Assembly (NCBI GenBank): GCA_034190875.2
Contig: CM067348.1
Location: 7,955,563-8,019,562 of the forward strand
Direction: 5' to 3'
DNA length: 64,000 bases
Source of the DNA: Urechis unicinctus
Taxonomy: Eukaryota > Annelida > Polychaeta > Xenopneusta > Urechidae
Each line of letters starts with the position of its first letter. The stretch's first letter is position 1. A program made the position numbers and the translations under genes. Positions 13,198 through 25,330 of this stretch are shown one piece after another. The notes under the pieces are model-generated. The model had not been told where the DNA came from, made no database searches, and saw only the letters and a list, made by a program, of their open reading frames with translations.

Positions 13198-13380
13198 ATG
13201 CGAATATTTACCGTATTGATATTGATTTGCTTGACTCATGTACATGCGCTCCAATACACATTTGAATGCCGACAAACAGCGCTCCCGCTTCTTAAGAAAA
13301 TCTTTGTAATGCTAGTATTTACCAATGCTGAGTGCAAAGTTGCGGTTCAACGCACGCTTATAGCAGATTGCGAATATTAA
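13198..13380 (+). CDS. Short secreted-peptide-like reading frame (copy A)
   Basis: ATG at 13198 opens a 60-codon frame. It starts [17 protein letters not shown], a textbook signal peptide with a short hydrophobic core and a small residue at the cleavage site, followed by 43 residues with three cysteines and a terminal DCEY, then TAA. The second copy (54338-54514) keeps the frame and the stop. Of the 12 codons that differ, I count 6 synonymous and 6 replacement, fewer replacements than neutral drift would give. That hints at past coding constraint, but the numbers are small. The start codon lies just outside the duplicated part, so the other copy has lost it. It may be a first exon or a stand-alone small peptide. 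I do not recognise the family. Confidence 0.35.
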   Translation: MRIFTVLILICLTHVHALQYTFECRQTALPLLKKIFVMLVFTNAECKVAVQRTLIADCEY

Positions 13381-13722
13381 CTCGCTGCTGGGTTTTATGA
13401 CCATGCTGAACTAGTTACACAAGTAATAAAGTTCGGTAATAAACACATCCGCATCCAACACCACAAGGAGTAATTGCACTTTTCAAGCCCTATATGAATT
13501 ATGGTTTTCGTAAGTTTTTGGTAAAGTTTAATTAACCCACGTTGAACACATGTATCTATGTTCTTCTTGTGTATACAAATCAGTCGTTGTGAATATTTTA
13601 CTCGCACGTAAAACAATCGGCCTCCTTGTGTACATCCGATCTGCACTCATTGAAATAAGAGCCACATAACTTATCAATCACACCACGATGCGACAATATA
13701 GCTGCCACGCTACATACCTGGA

Positions 13723-13750
13723 TGTGTGTGTGTGTGTGTGTGTGTGTGTG
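13723..13750 (+). repeat. (TG)14 microsatellite
   Basis: A pure TG run, present only in copy A. The equivalent place in copy B (about 54876) holds a G-rich tract instead. Confidence 0.9.
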
Positions 13751-14516
13751 GTTATATTACCGGTCGGCAATTCTTAAGGACCATTTATCATCATATTAAC
13801 TTATATTACCATATTGTAAGTATTGGGATTTCCCTTGGCATATACGAATGAGCCCACGTAGATGCACATCCGGCTATTATGACCACTTTGGTGAGGTTCC
13901 ATTGTGATCTAGTGAATGGATTGCTTTTAACGACATCGTGATTGACAGGTCCCCAAACAATGGTTTTAAATGCGTTAAGAATATAATTAATGCACACCTA
14001 ACCGATTGGTGCATCACTTTGAGATTTGCAATAGGTTAATGTAGATAAACGTTATCATGACGGAGATAGAATAATGTGTGCGTGATTACAACACGATTGA
14101 ACCAAGCATGGACAAAATGAAAGGTATCAGAACCCCAAATTGTGTATCTCGTATGTGTCCAGCACAGAGCGTCAAATGACGCGTTGATATAGGATGGTTA
14201 ACATAACTGCAGTGATTACGAATGAGAACGGTATATCAGTTATTGCCGTTGTTAACAGTATCAGCAAACATACTTTAAGTTATCATGGTGCGTTGTTCAT
14301 GTTGAAGTGCTACAAATGTGATTAACTCTAGTTACTAAGAATTGAGAGCGTCGATTTGAGAAAGCGGACACAATAGAGCGCGAAATCAAGTCACGAGACT
14401 AATACGACTTATAGCAAAACCGAATCAAAGGTCATGATTATAAAAATGGTTGCCGTATTCAATGATCATACTAGGCATTATTAGAGATCCTAACGGTTTG
14501 TGGTATAAGCTCTTAG

Positions 14517-14789
14517 ATGTGTCGCTACAACAGCCTACTGCCCGAATACATTGGTGCATATGAATTGTTGTTATATAACCCTTCAACAGACGCGAGATAT
14601 TGCCGTGGAATATTTCCGTCGAACCCCAAAGAAAACACAGACGCTGTTTTGGTGATCACAAGAAAATATTACATAATGCATGCACATTGCCATGCCGAGA
14701 GTAAACAGATCACGCCCGTCTTCGTTTCGCGTAACAAAGAACAGTTATCGATAGCACATTTAGTGTGCGCGTTTAACAAATGTCAGTAA
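14517..14789 (+). CDS. 90-codon cysteine-containing frame conserved in the duplication (copy A)
   Basis: ATG at 14517 directly follows CTCTTAG, a usable acceptor, and the frame runs 90 codons to TAA. Five cysteines follow the pattern YCRGIFPSNP, about 25 residues, HAHC, about 25, LVCAFNKC. The first two intervals resemble a CCP module, and the third is too long. The copy at 55709 is the same length with six amino-acid differences, and its first 47 codons are identical at DNA level. All six codon differences are replacements, so selection cannot be argued from them. It could be a divergent secreted-domain exon or an accidental frame kept by recent duplication. Confidence 0.3.
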   Translation: MCRYNSLLPEYIGAYELLLYNPSTDARYCRGIFPSNPKENTDAVLVITRKYYIMHAHCHAESKQITPVFVSRNKEQLSIAHLVCAFNKCQ

Positions 14790-15734
14790 GCCTTTTTATA
14801 TTTGGACGATTGATGTAGGGTCTAATTGGTGTAAGCAAATTAAATAAGTTTTCGTTAGAGTTAAATATTTTAAAATGAGTTTCGTTTAACAGTACTTCGC
14901 TGCCCATATCCTTGTTTCTTAAAACTGTTTTCCGTCGAATGCAAACCTCACTGAAAACGTTAACAGTAAGAAATGTTATAATATTTATTCGAAACGATTA
15001 TTATGTGTAAAGCGGTGTAATAGCTGTTAACACCTGACGTGTTCAAGCGGTATATGTTGGACTGTTCCTACACATACCAAGTACAGTTACCAGGCAAATA
15101 ATTAAAAACCGTAAAGCACGCCGAAGTCACTCTTATTCTTACACATTTTGTTCGTCCAGAGGAGAAGGAAAGTTCACTTACCGTCGCGGACAGTTATTTG
15201 CAATTGCATATGAGGTACATAACTTACACAACGCGTTTTGGCACCTTATATATCTACCATGCCGAGCAGGCCACTGTCTGATGCAAACATAACTAGGGCG
15301 CATACAAAGTGATGCTGAAGCTAGCAATGTATTTTATTGCTCCCTTACAGAGAAGAAATATCATCATCTCGCAGCAAATACAAAGGGCGATCTATCCTTA
15401 AGTTTCGATCAATGATGATTGAATTATTATGTCAGTGGTAAATGAATGATGATCATACACTCGTGGTTTTTAAAAACCATCAACTGAAATAAAGTAGCTG
15501 ACAGCATGGCAAATAATTAACATATGCCGTGCACTACCGTGCTAGCATTTGTGCATATCTATTTGCGCTCGTAACATGTCGATCATACAATAATTAGCAG
15601 ATAAGAGGTACTGAAATCGGTAATGGTCCAGCTGGAAACCCTTAACAAGCCACAAAGAAGCTATATATGCTATCGGTAGCCAGGCAAAAATAGACATTCA
15701 GACATGTGAGGAATACTAGAGCTTGTCAAATATA

Positions 15735-16870
15735 TCACTGTTGTACAAAATGCACACACAAATACCACATGATTGTTCTCCTAGTAATGTCGAAGAGACT
15801 ATATATATTGTCATGTGGGACTTTTGCATATCCAGTAACACAAATCACCATCATACAAGATGTCCGGTGAAATATGAATCCGTTATAAATGTCAAATGTC
15901 AAATTATTGCAATAAAAATTTAACTTCAACCAGTGTGAATTAATCCAATCAGTGCTCAAACACATGGAGTTCTGGTTATATAGTCCTTTGCAAACATGTG
16001 TTGCCTAGAGTGATTCAACTTTCTTACATTTCATAAATCATTAAAAGTTGATTCATCTTTTGATGCTGAGCAGATGAGTTCACATAATGTTTATGATGAA
16101 TTACCATGATGAACCTGTTTTAGTGCCAACTATCTTTTGTTAAAAGTGTTTGTTAGTTTCTAGTCGAGGTCAACGCGATACCAGCTTAAAACTAAGCGTA
16201 ATGAATAATCTTCCCACTTGTCACGTCACAATAAGGAAGTTACTGCCTCCCGTTCAGTTGATACTAATTTTTCTAGAACCTAATGGATGATTAAAACACT
16301 CCATTTTGTGTGAGCCTTTTTCAAAGGGGATGCTTTATAATGGTCGTCCTGACAGCGGAAAACATAATGCTGGCAACTGCCTGACAAATACTGAGCGCTT
16401 CGTGTGGACATTTGCGCTTGGAATGTTCATACCATTTGTTATTAAATTAGCATATCTTCCAGTCATCATAACGAAACGCGCCACCATCATCATCATGTAA
16501 TGTTATCGCGCTATATCTAAACATGTGCGTGACAAGAGAGACATTGTAAATACGCTTCATGAGCAGTCTAAAATAACTATGATCGGATTCCATTCCTGCT
16601 TCCTCTGATTTACATCACGTTAGGTGTTCGGTATCTTCCAGCAAGCCGATAGAATGTAATTCAATTTCTACCTTTTCCCTTTCTACTGTGACCCGGTTCC
16701 AATAAATCCCTCTACTTTCACAATGTTTACTGCAGAAGCTTTGCGCGATGCAAAAATACCATATATTAAACCTGTACCAGGTGCGTCTTATTAGAAAGAT
16801 CGCCGCACGGAGAGAAAAGAAGAGGAACTGGACTGTTATTTTCATTTCTGTTTATGTAACAGTAGACCAC
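15735..16870 (+). repeat. Older internal repeat, unit 1 (pairs with 19440-21800)
   Basis: Blocks here recur, diverged, at 19440-19900 and 21055-21790. Shared anchors include CCTGTTTTAGTGCC (16117 and 19783), AAGCGTAATGAATAA (about 16195 and 19870) and CACCAGGTGCGTCTTATTAG (about 16775 and 21668). Unit 1 lacks about 1.15 kb that unit 2 has between the two blocks. This duplication is much older than the copy A/B event, because both copies contain it. Confidence 0.7.
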
Positions 16871-17390
16871 ATATGGTAATCCATTGGTTCACATGGACTG
16901 TGGTATTAGTACGCATGCAGATATCTACGATGTCTTTACCATGCCCCTTTGCTGTTAAATAGACTTCGATGAATTAACGGTCACCAAACACCGCGGGGTG
17001 CTATATGGCGAATGTAATAAATCTTTATTCGCATTTAATGTACCAATCAATTTTAAAGGCCACTTAATATAATATAGGACGCATGCATTATACAAAGCAA
17101 ACTTATGTTTGGCTTAATCATTTACATGGAAGTTAATGAGGAATAATGTGGTTTGTGTCACATGTATTAAGGGCCGCACTTAATTTGACGATTTGAACAT
17201 TTGGCTGATCTTTGATTTGGAACAAGGCTTTACTCTGCAAACTTAGCATAAGGCCTAAAATGGTACATCAATAAACGCGCGCGTATGAGGTAACTAGCAA
17301 CTAATATTCATATTTCTCTCCATAGTACATGCAGTCAAAGGGCCACAATATATTAAACTGCGGTTGTTAGAACATTTTATTTAGTGTACT
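16870..17390. other. Segment lost from copy B, no gene seen
   Basis: Most of this stretch is missing from copy B at about 58080-58115. It aligns weakly with 21800-22210, so it is part of the older repeat unit. I see no coding content. Confidence 0.45.
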
Positions 17391-17700
17391 CCAACAAAAT
17401 ATCTACAGCTGCGCAGAAGTTGAATGGATTGACGGCGCTACAACATTGCGGTTTAACGAACAGACAATTGTTATCTGATCACTTTTCAAATATCTACAGC
17501 TGCGGCAGAAAGTTGAAGTGGTTTACGAGCGCTGAGATATGTCATTATGACCTTCAACGAAAAACAAATGCTTATGAAATCAAGAATTTGAAACCTGTAT
17601 CCTGATTGTAGAAACTTTTAAGTACGGTTTACGAGTATTGAGAAATGTTTTCTGACACTTCAACACATAAAACAAGATAATGAAAATCAAGAAGGTACAC
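17391..17700 (+). repeat. Imperfect tandem repeat, about 100-130 bp units
   Basis: ATATCTACAGCTGCG followed by a CAGAAGTTGAA-like stretch appears at 17398 and 17491. A TTTACGAG...TTCAACA/G-type stretch recurs at about 17520 and 17625. Copy B has a shortened version, so the unit number differs between copies. Confidence 0.55.
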
Positions 17701-18795
17701 ACGTCCATCCTCCAGGGTCACTACTGTAACGATTATTTTGCTTAAAGGATAATTCTAAACACTTAGATCAGCCTAGTTGTAGTCATATAACACCATAGTA
17801 TATCCTCAAATATATATGCGTTCCATTGTTTTCAGCCATGTTCATCCTCAAAATATGCGTTTCCATTGTTTTCTTGTTAAAAACATGCCGTTAATTGCTT
17901 AATTATCAATTCAGAACCACATCACAAAAAAAAATTCATCTGTCAAATCAGGTTTTGCCAGTTGTAGCAGTAGGATATTAGCCCTCTTTTATGCCTGCCA
18001 CAGCTGGTCCCTTCCCAATTTGATTGACAGTTACAGTTAAATACCTTATCTTGGGTCTACCCTTCAGCCGATTGGTCTCAAAAAACATGGCTTTCAAGTC
18101 ATTTTGGTCGCAATGCATCAACCGACCAGTATAACGATTGGTCTCTTCCGAATTGATTGGGCGAGGTCAACCAGTCATTGCATTCCGATTGTAACCGTGT
18201 TGTGTGGATCTGACCGAATCAGGTGCAGTCCAGTCTCTTCGCTGGTCCTTCCCAATTTGATTTGACAGATAACTCGTGCCAGGTTACTACCAAATAATTG
18301 GAAAGGCGACATTAGAAAGCACGATCTGGTCGTTGTGTGTGCACGTCGACATGTGGCAAAGGAGTCATTTCCAATTGAACTCGTCATCGACATTCGAAGA
18401 GAACCTGGCCCTATGAAGCTGACCGAATAGACCAGTGCAGTTAACCTGACAATGGCAAGAAATCGTTTAGAAAGCAGTGATCACTCGTATTCTTGCATAA
18501 ATCGTTTAGAAATCGTGGAAAGGAGAAGGAAGAAAACTCTCTTATATATGGCAATATAGTTGTATTAAGTGTACCATCATCGACAGTGTTTACAGTTGAA
18601 TATGAGTAACATAAGTAATGTAATATGATTTGGCAAGTTTTATCTGCCGTAACAAGTGCAAGCCATTGTATGATTTAAATATAACCATGGCGCACAATAT
18701 ATGGCACTGAAGCAAACAACGGATTCCATTGCTCCCTTGCGGAGTAGCATAATTGGGCACCTCGTAGCCAATGCAAAGGTAACTCTCTCTTTCTA

Positions 18796-18832
18796 TATAT
18801 ATTGAAATATATATATTATATATATGAAAATG

Positions 18833-18906
<74 letters not shown>
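18796..18906. repeat. (TA)n-rich microsatellite
   Basis: Interrupted TA tract. Copy B carries a length variant at 59215-59337. Confidence 0.95.
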
Positions 18907-18910
<4 letters not shown>

Positions 18911-18990
18911 CATATACATACATATATATTACATCCATTTATATTTATGAATACACCGCATAGTATATATACTTGTTAGTTGTACTTTTG

Positions 18991-19178
18991 AAGGGTAATA
19001 TTGGTGTTTAACGTCACTTTCAACAACGAGGTGATATCGCGATGGTGATGGTATCGCTAAGTAACGAGATCAGCCGAGTCACGGAATGCCTGACAGGATT
19101 TTCACTCCTTGGTATCGAACCCACTTCCTGTGGTTCGAAAGGCGACACAGTATACCACTATGCCACCCAAACACCGGC
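18991..19178 (-). mobile_element. tRNA-derived SINE (copy A)
   Basis: On the minus strand the 5' end reads as a tRNA head with an RNA polymerase III box A (TGGCATAGTGGT) and, about 40 nt on, a box B (GGTTCGATACC). A body follows with GTCAGGCATTCCGTGACTC, a TACTTAGCGATACCATCACC stretch, and GACGTTAAACACCA near the 3' end. The element is about 188 bp. SINEs with this body and tail are, from general knowledge, abundant in molluscs. The same insertion sits at the matching place in copy B, so it predates the duplication. It is not a functional tRNA gene, because the acceptor stem is not maintained. Confidence 0.8.
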
Positions 19179-19948
19179 TACCTTACTCTGGTACTAAAAC
19201 TTGTAAGTAATTGAGCAGAATATGTTGGGGGTGGGCTGAAGTTCCTACACACTTTGCTTTAAAGCGATACTAAACAATCGTTATCACCCAGTTGGTATTG
19301 CTCTCACTCTAGCTTTGTCAAAAGACGACCTTCGCGGGATACCCGTGTCATTCCCATACACCCTAGGATCGCCCCATGATGCACATCAACAGCAATAAGC
19401 GTCCAATATTGCTCTGCAATAAATGTCTAATAGACAATTCATATTGATATATGGGACTTCAGCATATCCAATAACATATCATATGCTACAAGCGCGGAGC
19501 CAGAAACAAGTACTGGACTGGGGAAATATAATTCCGGAATAAATGTCAAATAGAAAGTATCGTAGTACGGAAACAACTTTTTTGAACGCATTCAATCAGC
19601 GCTCAAACCCATGGGATTTTGACTCTATAGTCATTTGTTTGAGAAAAAGTGTCGCCTTCAATTCCTCAACATTTCACATCTTATCAAATGTGACACAACG
19701 TGTTATGAGGCGTCTTAATTTATCATTCGTTGCTGAGCAGTTGAGGTCACATATCCATTATGCTGAATTAGAATAAATGCTTAACCTGTTTTAGTGCCGT
19801 ATATCGTTTGCAAAAAATATATGCCGGTGTTGTTTGAAGCCGATGTCAACATGATACAGCTTAAAGCTAAGCGTAATGAATAACTCGATACATGGCCACC
19901 TGGCTACACATTATCATATTTTTTTTAGCGTTAAAATAACTATTTCTC

Positions 19949-20173
19949 ATGGGTGAAGTTCCTTGTGATATAAATGTTTTCGTCAATGATCCATGGCTCG
20001 TTGGAGACACCTCTGGTAGGTTTATAACCAGGATGTACTCGATTTCCGTGAAACTTGTCGGTTCTCGCTGGCTGCATTACGTTGCAGCCAATCACAACAT
20101 CGTTTGTTGCAGTTATCATTTCGCGCACGTCATGTTTAGGCAATCATTCCGATATATGCAGGCGAATGGGTAA
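19949..20173 (+). pseudogene. CCP/Sushi-like relic with lost cysteines (copy A)
   Basis: The frame holds VPC followed by DTSGRFITRMYSISVKLVGS. Placed on the CCP ruler this gives Gly3, Ile6, Tyr10 in place of Cys, Leu16 and Gly18, with the expected spacing throughout. Five residues later a second Tyr stands at the third-cysteine position. Both Tyr codons are TAC, one transition from TGC. The first cysteine is kept and no splice acceptor with the right frame is visible. Copy B (60368-60562) has the same replacements and an earlier stop, so the decay predates the duplication. A non-coding coincidence is possible. Confidence 0.35.
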
Positions 20174-20827
20174 AGAAACAATAAACTATCACCAGTCACG
20201 AGCATGACCTGTGTTATCAATTGGAAGCAGTCGGTTTGAAATGTATATAAATGGGACTGAGATGTTGACTTGGTGACATGCTTTCCTTAAAATATTGTAG
20301 TCTCGAATACACTCAAACACCATTTTATGATGGTCACAATTTTACTTCGATTGCAGTTAGCCATGATCGCTTGATGAGTACGCTTATTAACGTACATCGG
20401 GCACCTGGACTTTCACCACCGACATCAAATGCATTTTGCGGCATGATATTTCTTACAGTCTCTCTTCAAGTTTCTCAGATGTCTGATAGAATCAGCTCAT
20501 AATGGTCTTTAGTCAAGACACAGCTGTCCTTGATAAATACTACTGATTAACGTACATTTCCCTTGAAAGTTTTCATTTCAGTTTCAATTACTTTCCAGTC
20601 AATCATGATGCCGACTTTTGGAGTAGATCGCACGTTTCGATTATTCGGCCCGAAACCTCGAGTTCGGTTTGTATCAGAAACGTTATCGACAATGAAAACA
20701 CTTCACTTTGAAGGAGAGAGGTGAAGCAATGAATCTGCTGCTGCCAAAATAGAAACCTTTCAAATATACTTGATATCGTTCATTAAAACATGGAATAGCA
20801 CATAATAACGTTCATACAATATGAATA

Positions 20828-20847
20828 AAGACGTCTAGACGTCTTTA
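20828..20847. repeat. 20-bp perfect palindrome
   Basis: AAAGACGTCTAGACGTCTTT is self-complementary along its full length. In copy B (about 61252-61280) the palindrome is broken by several changes. A related hairpin built on AGACGTCT occurs at 46012-46033. Confidence 0.85.
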
Positions 20848-22535
20848 GTATCATGACACATTATTTGGATTCAATACCTTTATGATGCTGAATCCGACCA
20901 TTACACCCCTGGTCCGATGAAAGCCAGATAGTAAAATGAAGTTCGATTGTCGGATTCTATATCGATCGCACGGTCTTGTCCGTTACTGAATGAATAGGTT
21001 TGAAACTCGGCGCAGTTCGCAATTTACGCACGTCACAATTAGGCAGACACTGACTCGAAACTCCCATTCAGTGGATAATATTTTGATATACGAACCTAAT
21101 TGATGATCAAAATACTCCATTTCGTGTGGGCCAGGTGTGGGAATGAACAGGCTGCCGCCAAAGAGGAACCTTTAACAGGGCATGTTTGTTTAACACGTTA
21201 ATCCTGATAGTTGAAAACCTAACGCTGACACCAGCCTGGCAAATAATCAGGACTTTGCGCGGACAAATATGCTTCTTAGGTCGGGTTCATAAAATGTACT
21301 CAGTGTTTGTTCTTCAGAGAGTAGCTGAATGATAATGCAAAGCAAAGAGCACAAATGTGATTACGCAACGCAGTCCAGCATGTAGTGTGATGGAGACAAT
21401 TCTGCAAACATGTGCGTTACAAGGGAGACATAGTTTTAACTCTCCATGGGCAGTCTAATTTCATCATGATCAGATTTCATTAGGTGTTCGTTGTCTCCCA
21501 CTAAGCCAATACAATGTATTAGATTTATGCGCTCGTAACATTGCAATAAGAATTCCTTTTCCCTTAATACTATCACTGTGATCTGCTTGTAATAAATCAG
21601 CTCTACCCTATACCGTCACTATGTTTTCTGCAGAGGCTTTGCGCGATGAAACCGCATTCAATATGTGCACCAGGTGCGTCTTATTAGCGTGGTCGACTCA
21701 CTGACAGAAACGAAGACATACTGAACTGCTATTGTCATTTTCGTATATAAAACAGGAGACCACATATAATGAGCCATAGATTTCCATGGCCTGTGAATTT
21801 GAGTACTCTGGAGAGTTTTTATAAACCACTGCGCATATGTTGATATCCTTAGCATGACTTCATGCTTCAAACGAAATAAACGCGAGTGCGCATGATTGCA
21901 GTTCACAGATCAATTAAATGAAAAGCCGGAACTTCCGCTGTCAAATGGACTTTTGTGAAATGATAAAAGTGAAATTATCGACGACCTGTCACCACGCGGT
22001 CTCAGGCGGCGACCATTTGTATAAGATTTACCAATTAGTTTCCAAGCGCACTAACTGTGAAGTTGAAAGCATACATAATGCAATGCATGGTAAAGCCAAG
22101 GTGATTCCGTTTATTGGAAATTAACGACAATGAGTTTCGTGTCATATTCCTGTGAGGGACGCATTTGGTTTGACGAATTAAACAGTCTGCTGATCCTGGT
22201 TTTGAATTGAGCAGATTTAATGCAGCTTATCGTGGTCAAAAACAAACATAACAGCTGCCGGCTGAGAGGGATGTGAGGCGTCTAAGGTTTAGTTCAATGT
22301 AACCACTTTTTGCGCTTATCATATGCATCTGATCATTCCCACGATAAAAGCATGCTTTGGAGGAATAACGTTAGTTACAGTAGCACTCTCTTTATATATT
22401 GTGACGTTCAACATCATTTGGAAATATCAATGTTCTATCGAATTGCCTGTTTGCTGCAGCATTTCGTGTTCGGTGATTTATTCCCGTACTTTACATAACA
22501 GGAAGACTAACCAGGTGGTTCTGTTTCAATTACAG

Positions 22536-22695
22536 ATGCAAAGATGAAAGAGGTGTTTATTTTATTGCTCCATCCCATGATTACAGAATCCTCTCAATGC
22601 ATCGGATTGAGGCTGGGTGGCTAATGAACGATAAAAGTGCTTGTGGTTCGTTAAATTGGAGCCTATTTGTGCTGCAAGTTCTTACCAACTTATGA
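22536..22695 (+). pseudogene. CCP/Sushi-like second half (copy A)
   Basis: After a good polypyrimidine acceptor (TGTTTCAATTACAG) one frame reads C-K-D-E-R-G and later GWLMNDKSACGSLNW. This matches the CCP G-Y/W-x-L/M-x-G/D ... C-x4-W signature, with the Trp five residues after the cysteine as expected. The earlier C2 position is not preserved. The frame ends at TGA 22693. In copy B the same segment reads identically up to SAC and then hits TAG. It lies about 20 nt downstream of a CAGGTGGTTCTG block also seen at 29820, just before another CCP-like exon, which supports homology of the two places. Confidence 0.4.
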
Positions 22696-22830
22696 TGTAT
22701 AACAGTGAAAATGAGGTGGGTAATTTCTTGTTGTAAATAAAGAACAGACAGTGTCGGGAGGGGGACTGACTTTGAGCAGCTAATGGCGGATTGTCAATAG
22801 CCGCTCACAGTCAACAAAGCCAGTGCCACA
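22690..22830 (-). repeat. Conserved block with minus-strand peptide pattern (copy 1 of 3)
   Basis: This roughly 140-bp block recurs at 31150-31290 and 63240-63370 and is clearly more similar than the flanking DNA. On the minus strand all three translate to a QSAI/S-CSKS-PLPTLS-LY-QQE-type peptide, and many of the changes fall in third codon positions. This copy has an in-frame TGA just before the shared part. On the plus strand the same block reads GGGTAA/GT...TAAATAAAG, which could be a donor or TATA-like signal. Its role is unresolved. Confidence 0.5.
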
Positions 22831-24119
22831 TACGCTTGAAGGCTTCCGTCAATACATCAGTGATCAGTTTCAAAGGTGGCGCATATTTGCCACGCTAAGT
22901 TTGAAAACAGACCAGTGTTTGAGTGCACCACAAGCAGAAGCAGTTAAAGGAAATAGTTATTTGAGCGAAATGAGATGGGTAAGCGCGATTATCAGCGGTC
23001 TTCAAGGATCTTTGCTAAAACCAGGCGCTTGCTGTACTATAACATTGATATAGATGGAGCTGCTTAGGTTCAAGAGTAAGAACCGGAAAACAAGGAAACA
23101 ACTTCCAACAACATTGATTTAGCTCCGAAAATGACCAGCAAATGCCAGTAAACCTGACGTTTTATATAGGAAAGAACAACAGCAATTAAGGCGCAGCGAT
23201 ACTGTCAAACAAGGATAGCAAAATATCAAAACAGCATCGCAGCAGCTGCTGGACCAACCATAACTCTCGTGATTATTAGGCCTACCTTCAATTGTCGTTC
23301 CAAAAGGGTTTTATACTGCTTCTACTAAAAAGACACTTCTCAGACCCATCTTTAATTTACTATGTCTTCAGCACGACAATGATGTATATTGAAAGGGTTT
23401 AAGTGAGGGTCTCTTTAAATTAAATGGCGCTAATAAAAAGAACATCTTTCTTCATTGATGGCCATATTTTCGGCTCAATTTGCACCCGTGTTATGGCGAG
23501 TCATTCTTGCTAAAAAGAGTAGGTATAAAACTGTTAAATATGCGAGCATAACTGTTTACCATTCCATGCAACTTGTAGGACAATGGAGTCATGGGACCTA
23601 CAATAGGTGCAAGAAACATTCGCCATAAGGGATATTTAATGATTCGGCGAAGAGATAACACACGCCGCCAAACATGGCAGAATCTACATCACATTTGCAT
23701 CGCAGATACTTCTCGAAAGCAAAAGCAAGCTCACCGAATCTCAACATTTGTGGTTCCATCGTTTTGTGGACGCGTCATTACGGTTGTGTACCACTGGAAC
23801 TGCTTATTGTTGTTTTGTTTGAGTGAGAAACCACCACCATGATCCCTTCATCGTGATGCACGTTCAATACGGTATATGAACGAGAGACAAACTACTCAGT
23901 GTTGTTATTTTGATTGATACGGCTATATTTGTACGTCTAAGCACATTGGCAATTGCCTTGGTTTATGCTGATGGCACGAACATGGCAAACAACCACCAGG
24001 GTAAATTCATATTTTTCTATGACACTCATCATCGGTATATTTTTACATTAGTCAATTCGTTTTGTGATTTTGTGACTACATTGTGGTTTTTGTACACGAT
24101 GTTGTTGTTGTAAAGCTTA

Positions 24120-24500
24120 TTTTACGTCCCTAATTGTACATGATCTAGTTTACTTGGCAAGGTCTTTAGGTTTTGATGATTGAATGTATTATCAAATCCT
24201 TTGCAATTTGCTAATTTCTTTCATCTGAGCAATTCATCTCTTGCTTGAGAGTAATAATATTTTGGAATTTATATTATTACCATATTGTTTACTAAAGTAA
24301 TACTGCCGCTATATAATGATGTCATAATGTCCCTGAAACATTAGATAGCATTTCATTTAGCATTCATGGCCCGCTTTTCTTTGAAGCAGAGAAGAAAACA
24401 GTGAGTGATTGTGTCAGATAATGTGGGTTCATTGGATAGTTGTGGTTATTTATGTTAATATGTTTAATACGACAGCTTGCAAAACGTACAAAATATCTAG
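24120..24500. other. Non-coding stretch
   Basis: AT-rich, nothing recognised. The frame just before it (23910-24113) starts with a hydrophobic signal-like segment but has no ATG. Confidence 0.4.
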
Positions 24501-24508
24501 ACAGTTTG

Positions 24509-24510
<2 letters not shown>

Positions 24511-24590
<80 letters not shown>

Positions 24591-24594
24591 ATAA

Positions 24595-24626
<32 letters not shown>

Positions 24627-24647
24627 ATATATATATATATATATATA

Positions 24648-24698
<51 letters not shown>
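24511..24698. repeat. (TA)n microsatellite
   Basis: About 188 bp of TA with four short interruptions. Confidence 0.97.
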
Positions 24699-24702
<4 letters not shown>

Positions 24703-25179
24703 GTTAACATTTGTGGTTGGATCAGTAGTTATATGTAATCACCTAGCAGTTACATCACTCACCACTTAGAATAGCAATATCATTGGATATGTGTGGCATA
24801 TGCTGTATAATCGTGTGTGAAACTTTACATTAGCTTACAGATATATTTTGTGCTTACTGCTGACTGTAGATAAATGACAGACAATTCGTTGTGTAAACAG
24901 TTTTGTACACTTTCAGTATTTACCAAAGGACTGTTATATCTATACTTCCAACCAAGACATCGGAAAACTGGACCATAGTTTAATTAGAATAAAAATCATC
25001 CTGTCGTGAATAACCAGACACAAATCTCAGCTAGTACTGAAATTGAACAGGGAACGAGTTGAGAAACTTAATTAATCTCAATTTTTATATCAGTTAGTTA
25101 ATATTCTCATCCTGAAGTTCAAACGTTCCCTTTTATGCGCGTTTTGCCTGGCAGCATTCTACACGGTATTCAATGACTG

Positions 25180-25330
25180 CTTGTGTAGCAACTCGCGTTT
25201 ACGAATGAGGATATTTGCTTTGACAGAATCCTCATAAACTGGATCCTTCTAAACTACCTATGTCAGTTGCCCTTACTGTATAGCACACTCTCTCTACGGC
25301 AGGTCCATAAACATGAAAAACGTTTGTCTT
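25180..25330 (+). repeat. Diverged repeat module P, copy 1
   Basis: Shares the order TTTGACAGAATCCTCATAAA...TATGTCAGTT with 37440-37600 and 40740-40900. The 70 bp upstream also aligns with 37370-37440. No coding content seen. Confidence 0.6.

Larger units (their letters stand above)
19440..21800 (+). repeat. Older internal repeat, unit 2 (pairs with 15735-16870)
   Basis: Carries the two blocks shared with unit 1 plus about 1.15 kb between them (19900-21050) that unit 1 lacks. That extra stretch includes the CCP-like frame at 19949. Confidence 0.7.
13204..23450 (+). repeat. Large direct segmental duplication, copy A
   Basis: From 13204 the sequence matches 54338 onward in the same orientation, to the window end (13204 with 54338, 14517 with 55709, 19949 with 60368, 23450 with 64000). 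Offsets change by steps, showing discrete insertions and deletions. By eye, substitutions run at roughly 3-7%. Copy-A-specific features: about 480 bp (16877-17354) replaced in copy B by some 45 bp, an internal duplication of about 240 bp at 18.0-18.27 kb, a 43-bp duplication near 17.83 kb, and loss of about 155 bp near 21.27 kb. Copy A continues at least to the point where copy B leaves the window, so its true right edge is unknown. Confidence 0.95.

Noticed and set aside
16306..16500. 64-codon cysteine-containing frame
   Set aside because: It is not kept in copy B (about 57492-57700), where deletions break it, and no domain spacing fits.
19060..19178. Functional tRNA gene on the minus strand
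   Set aside because: Boxes A and B are present, but the terminal stem does not pair and the downstream body is that of a SINE.
23910..24113. Signal-peptide exon
   Set aside because: The leader-like segment starts at TTG with no in-frame ATG, and the matching part of copy B lies beyond the window.
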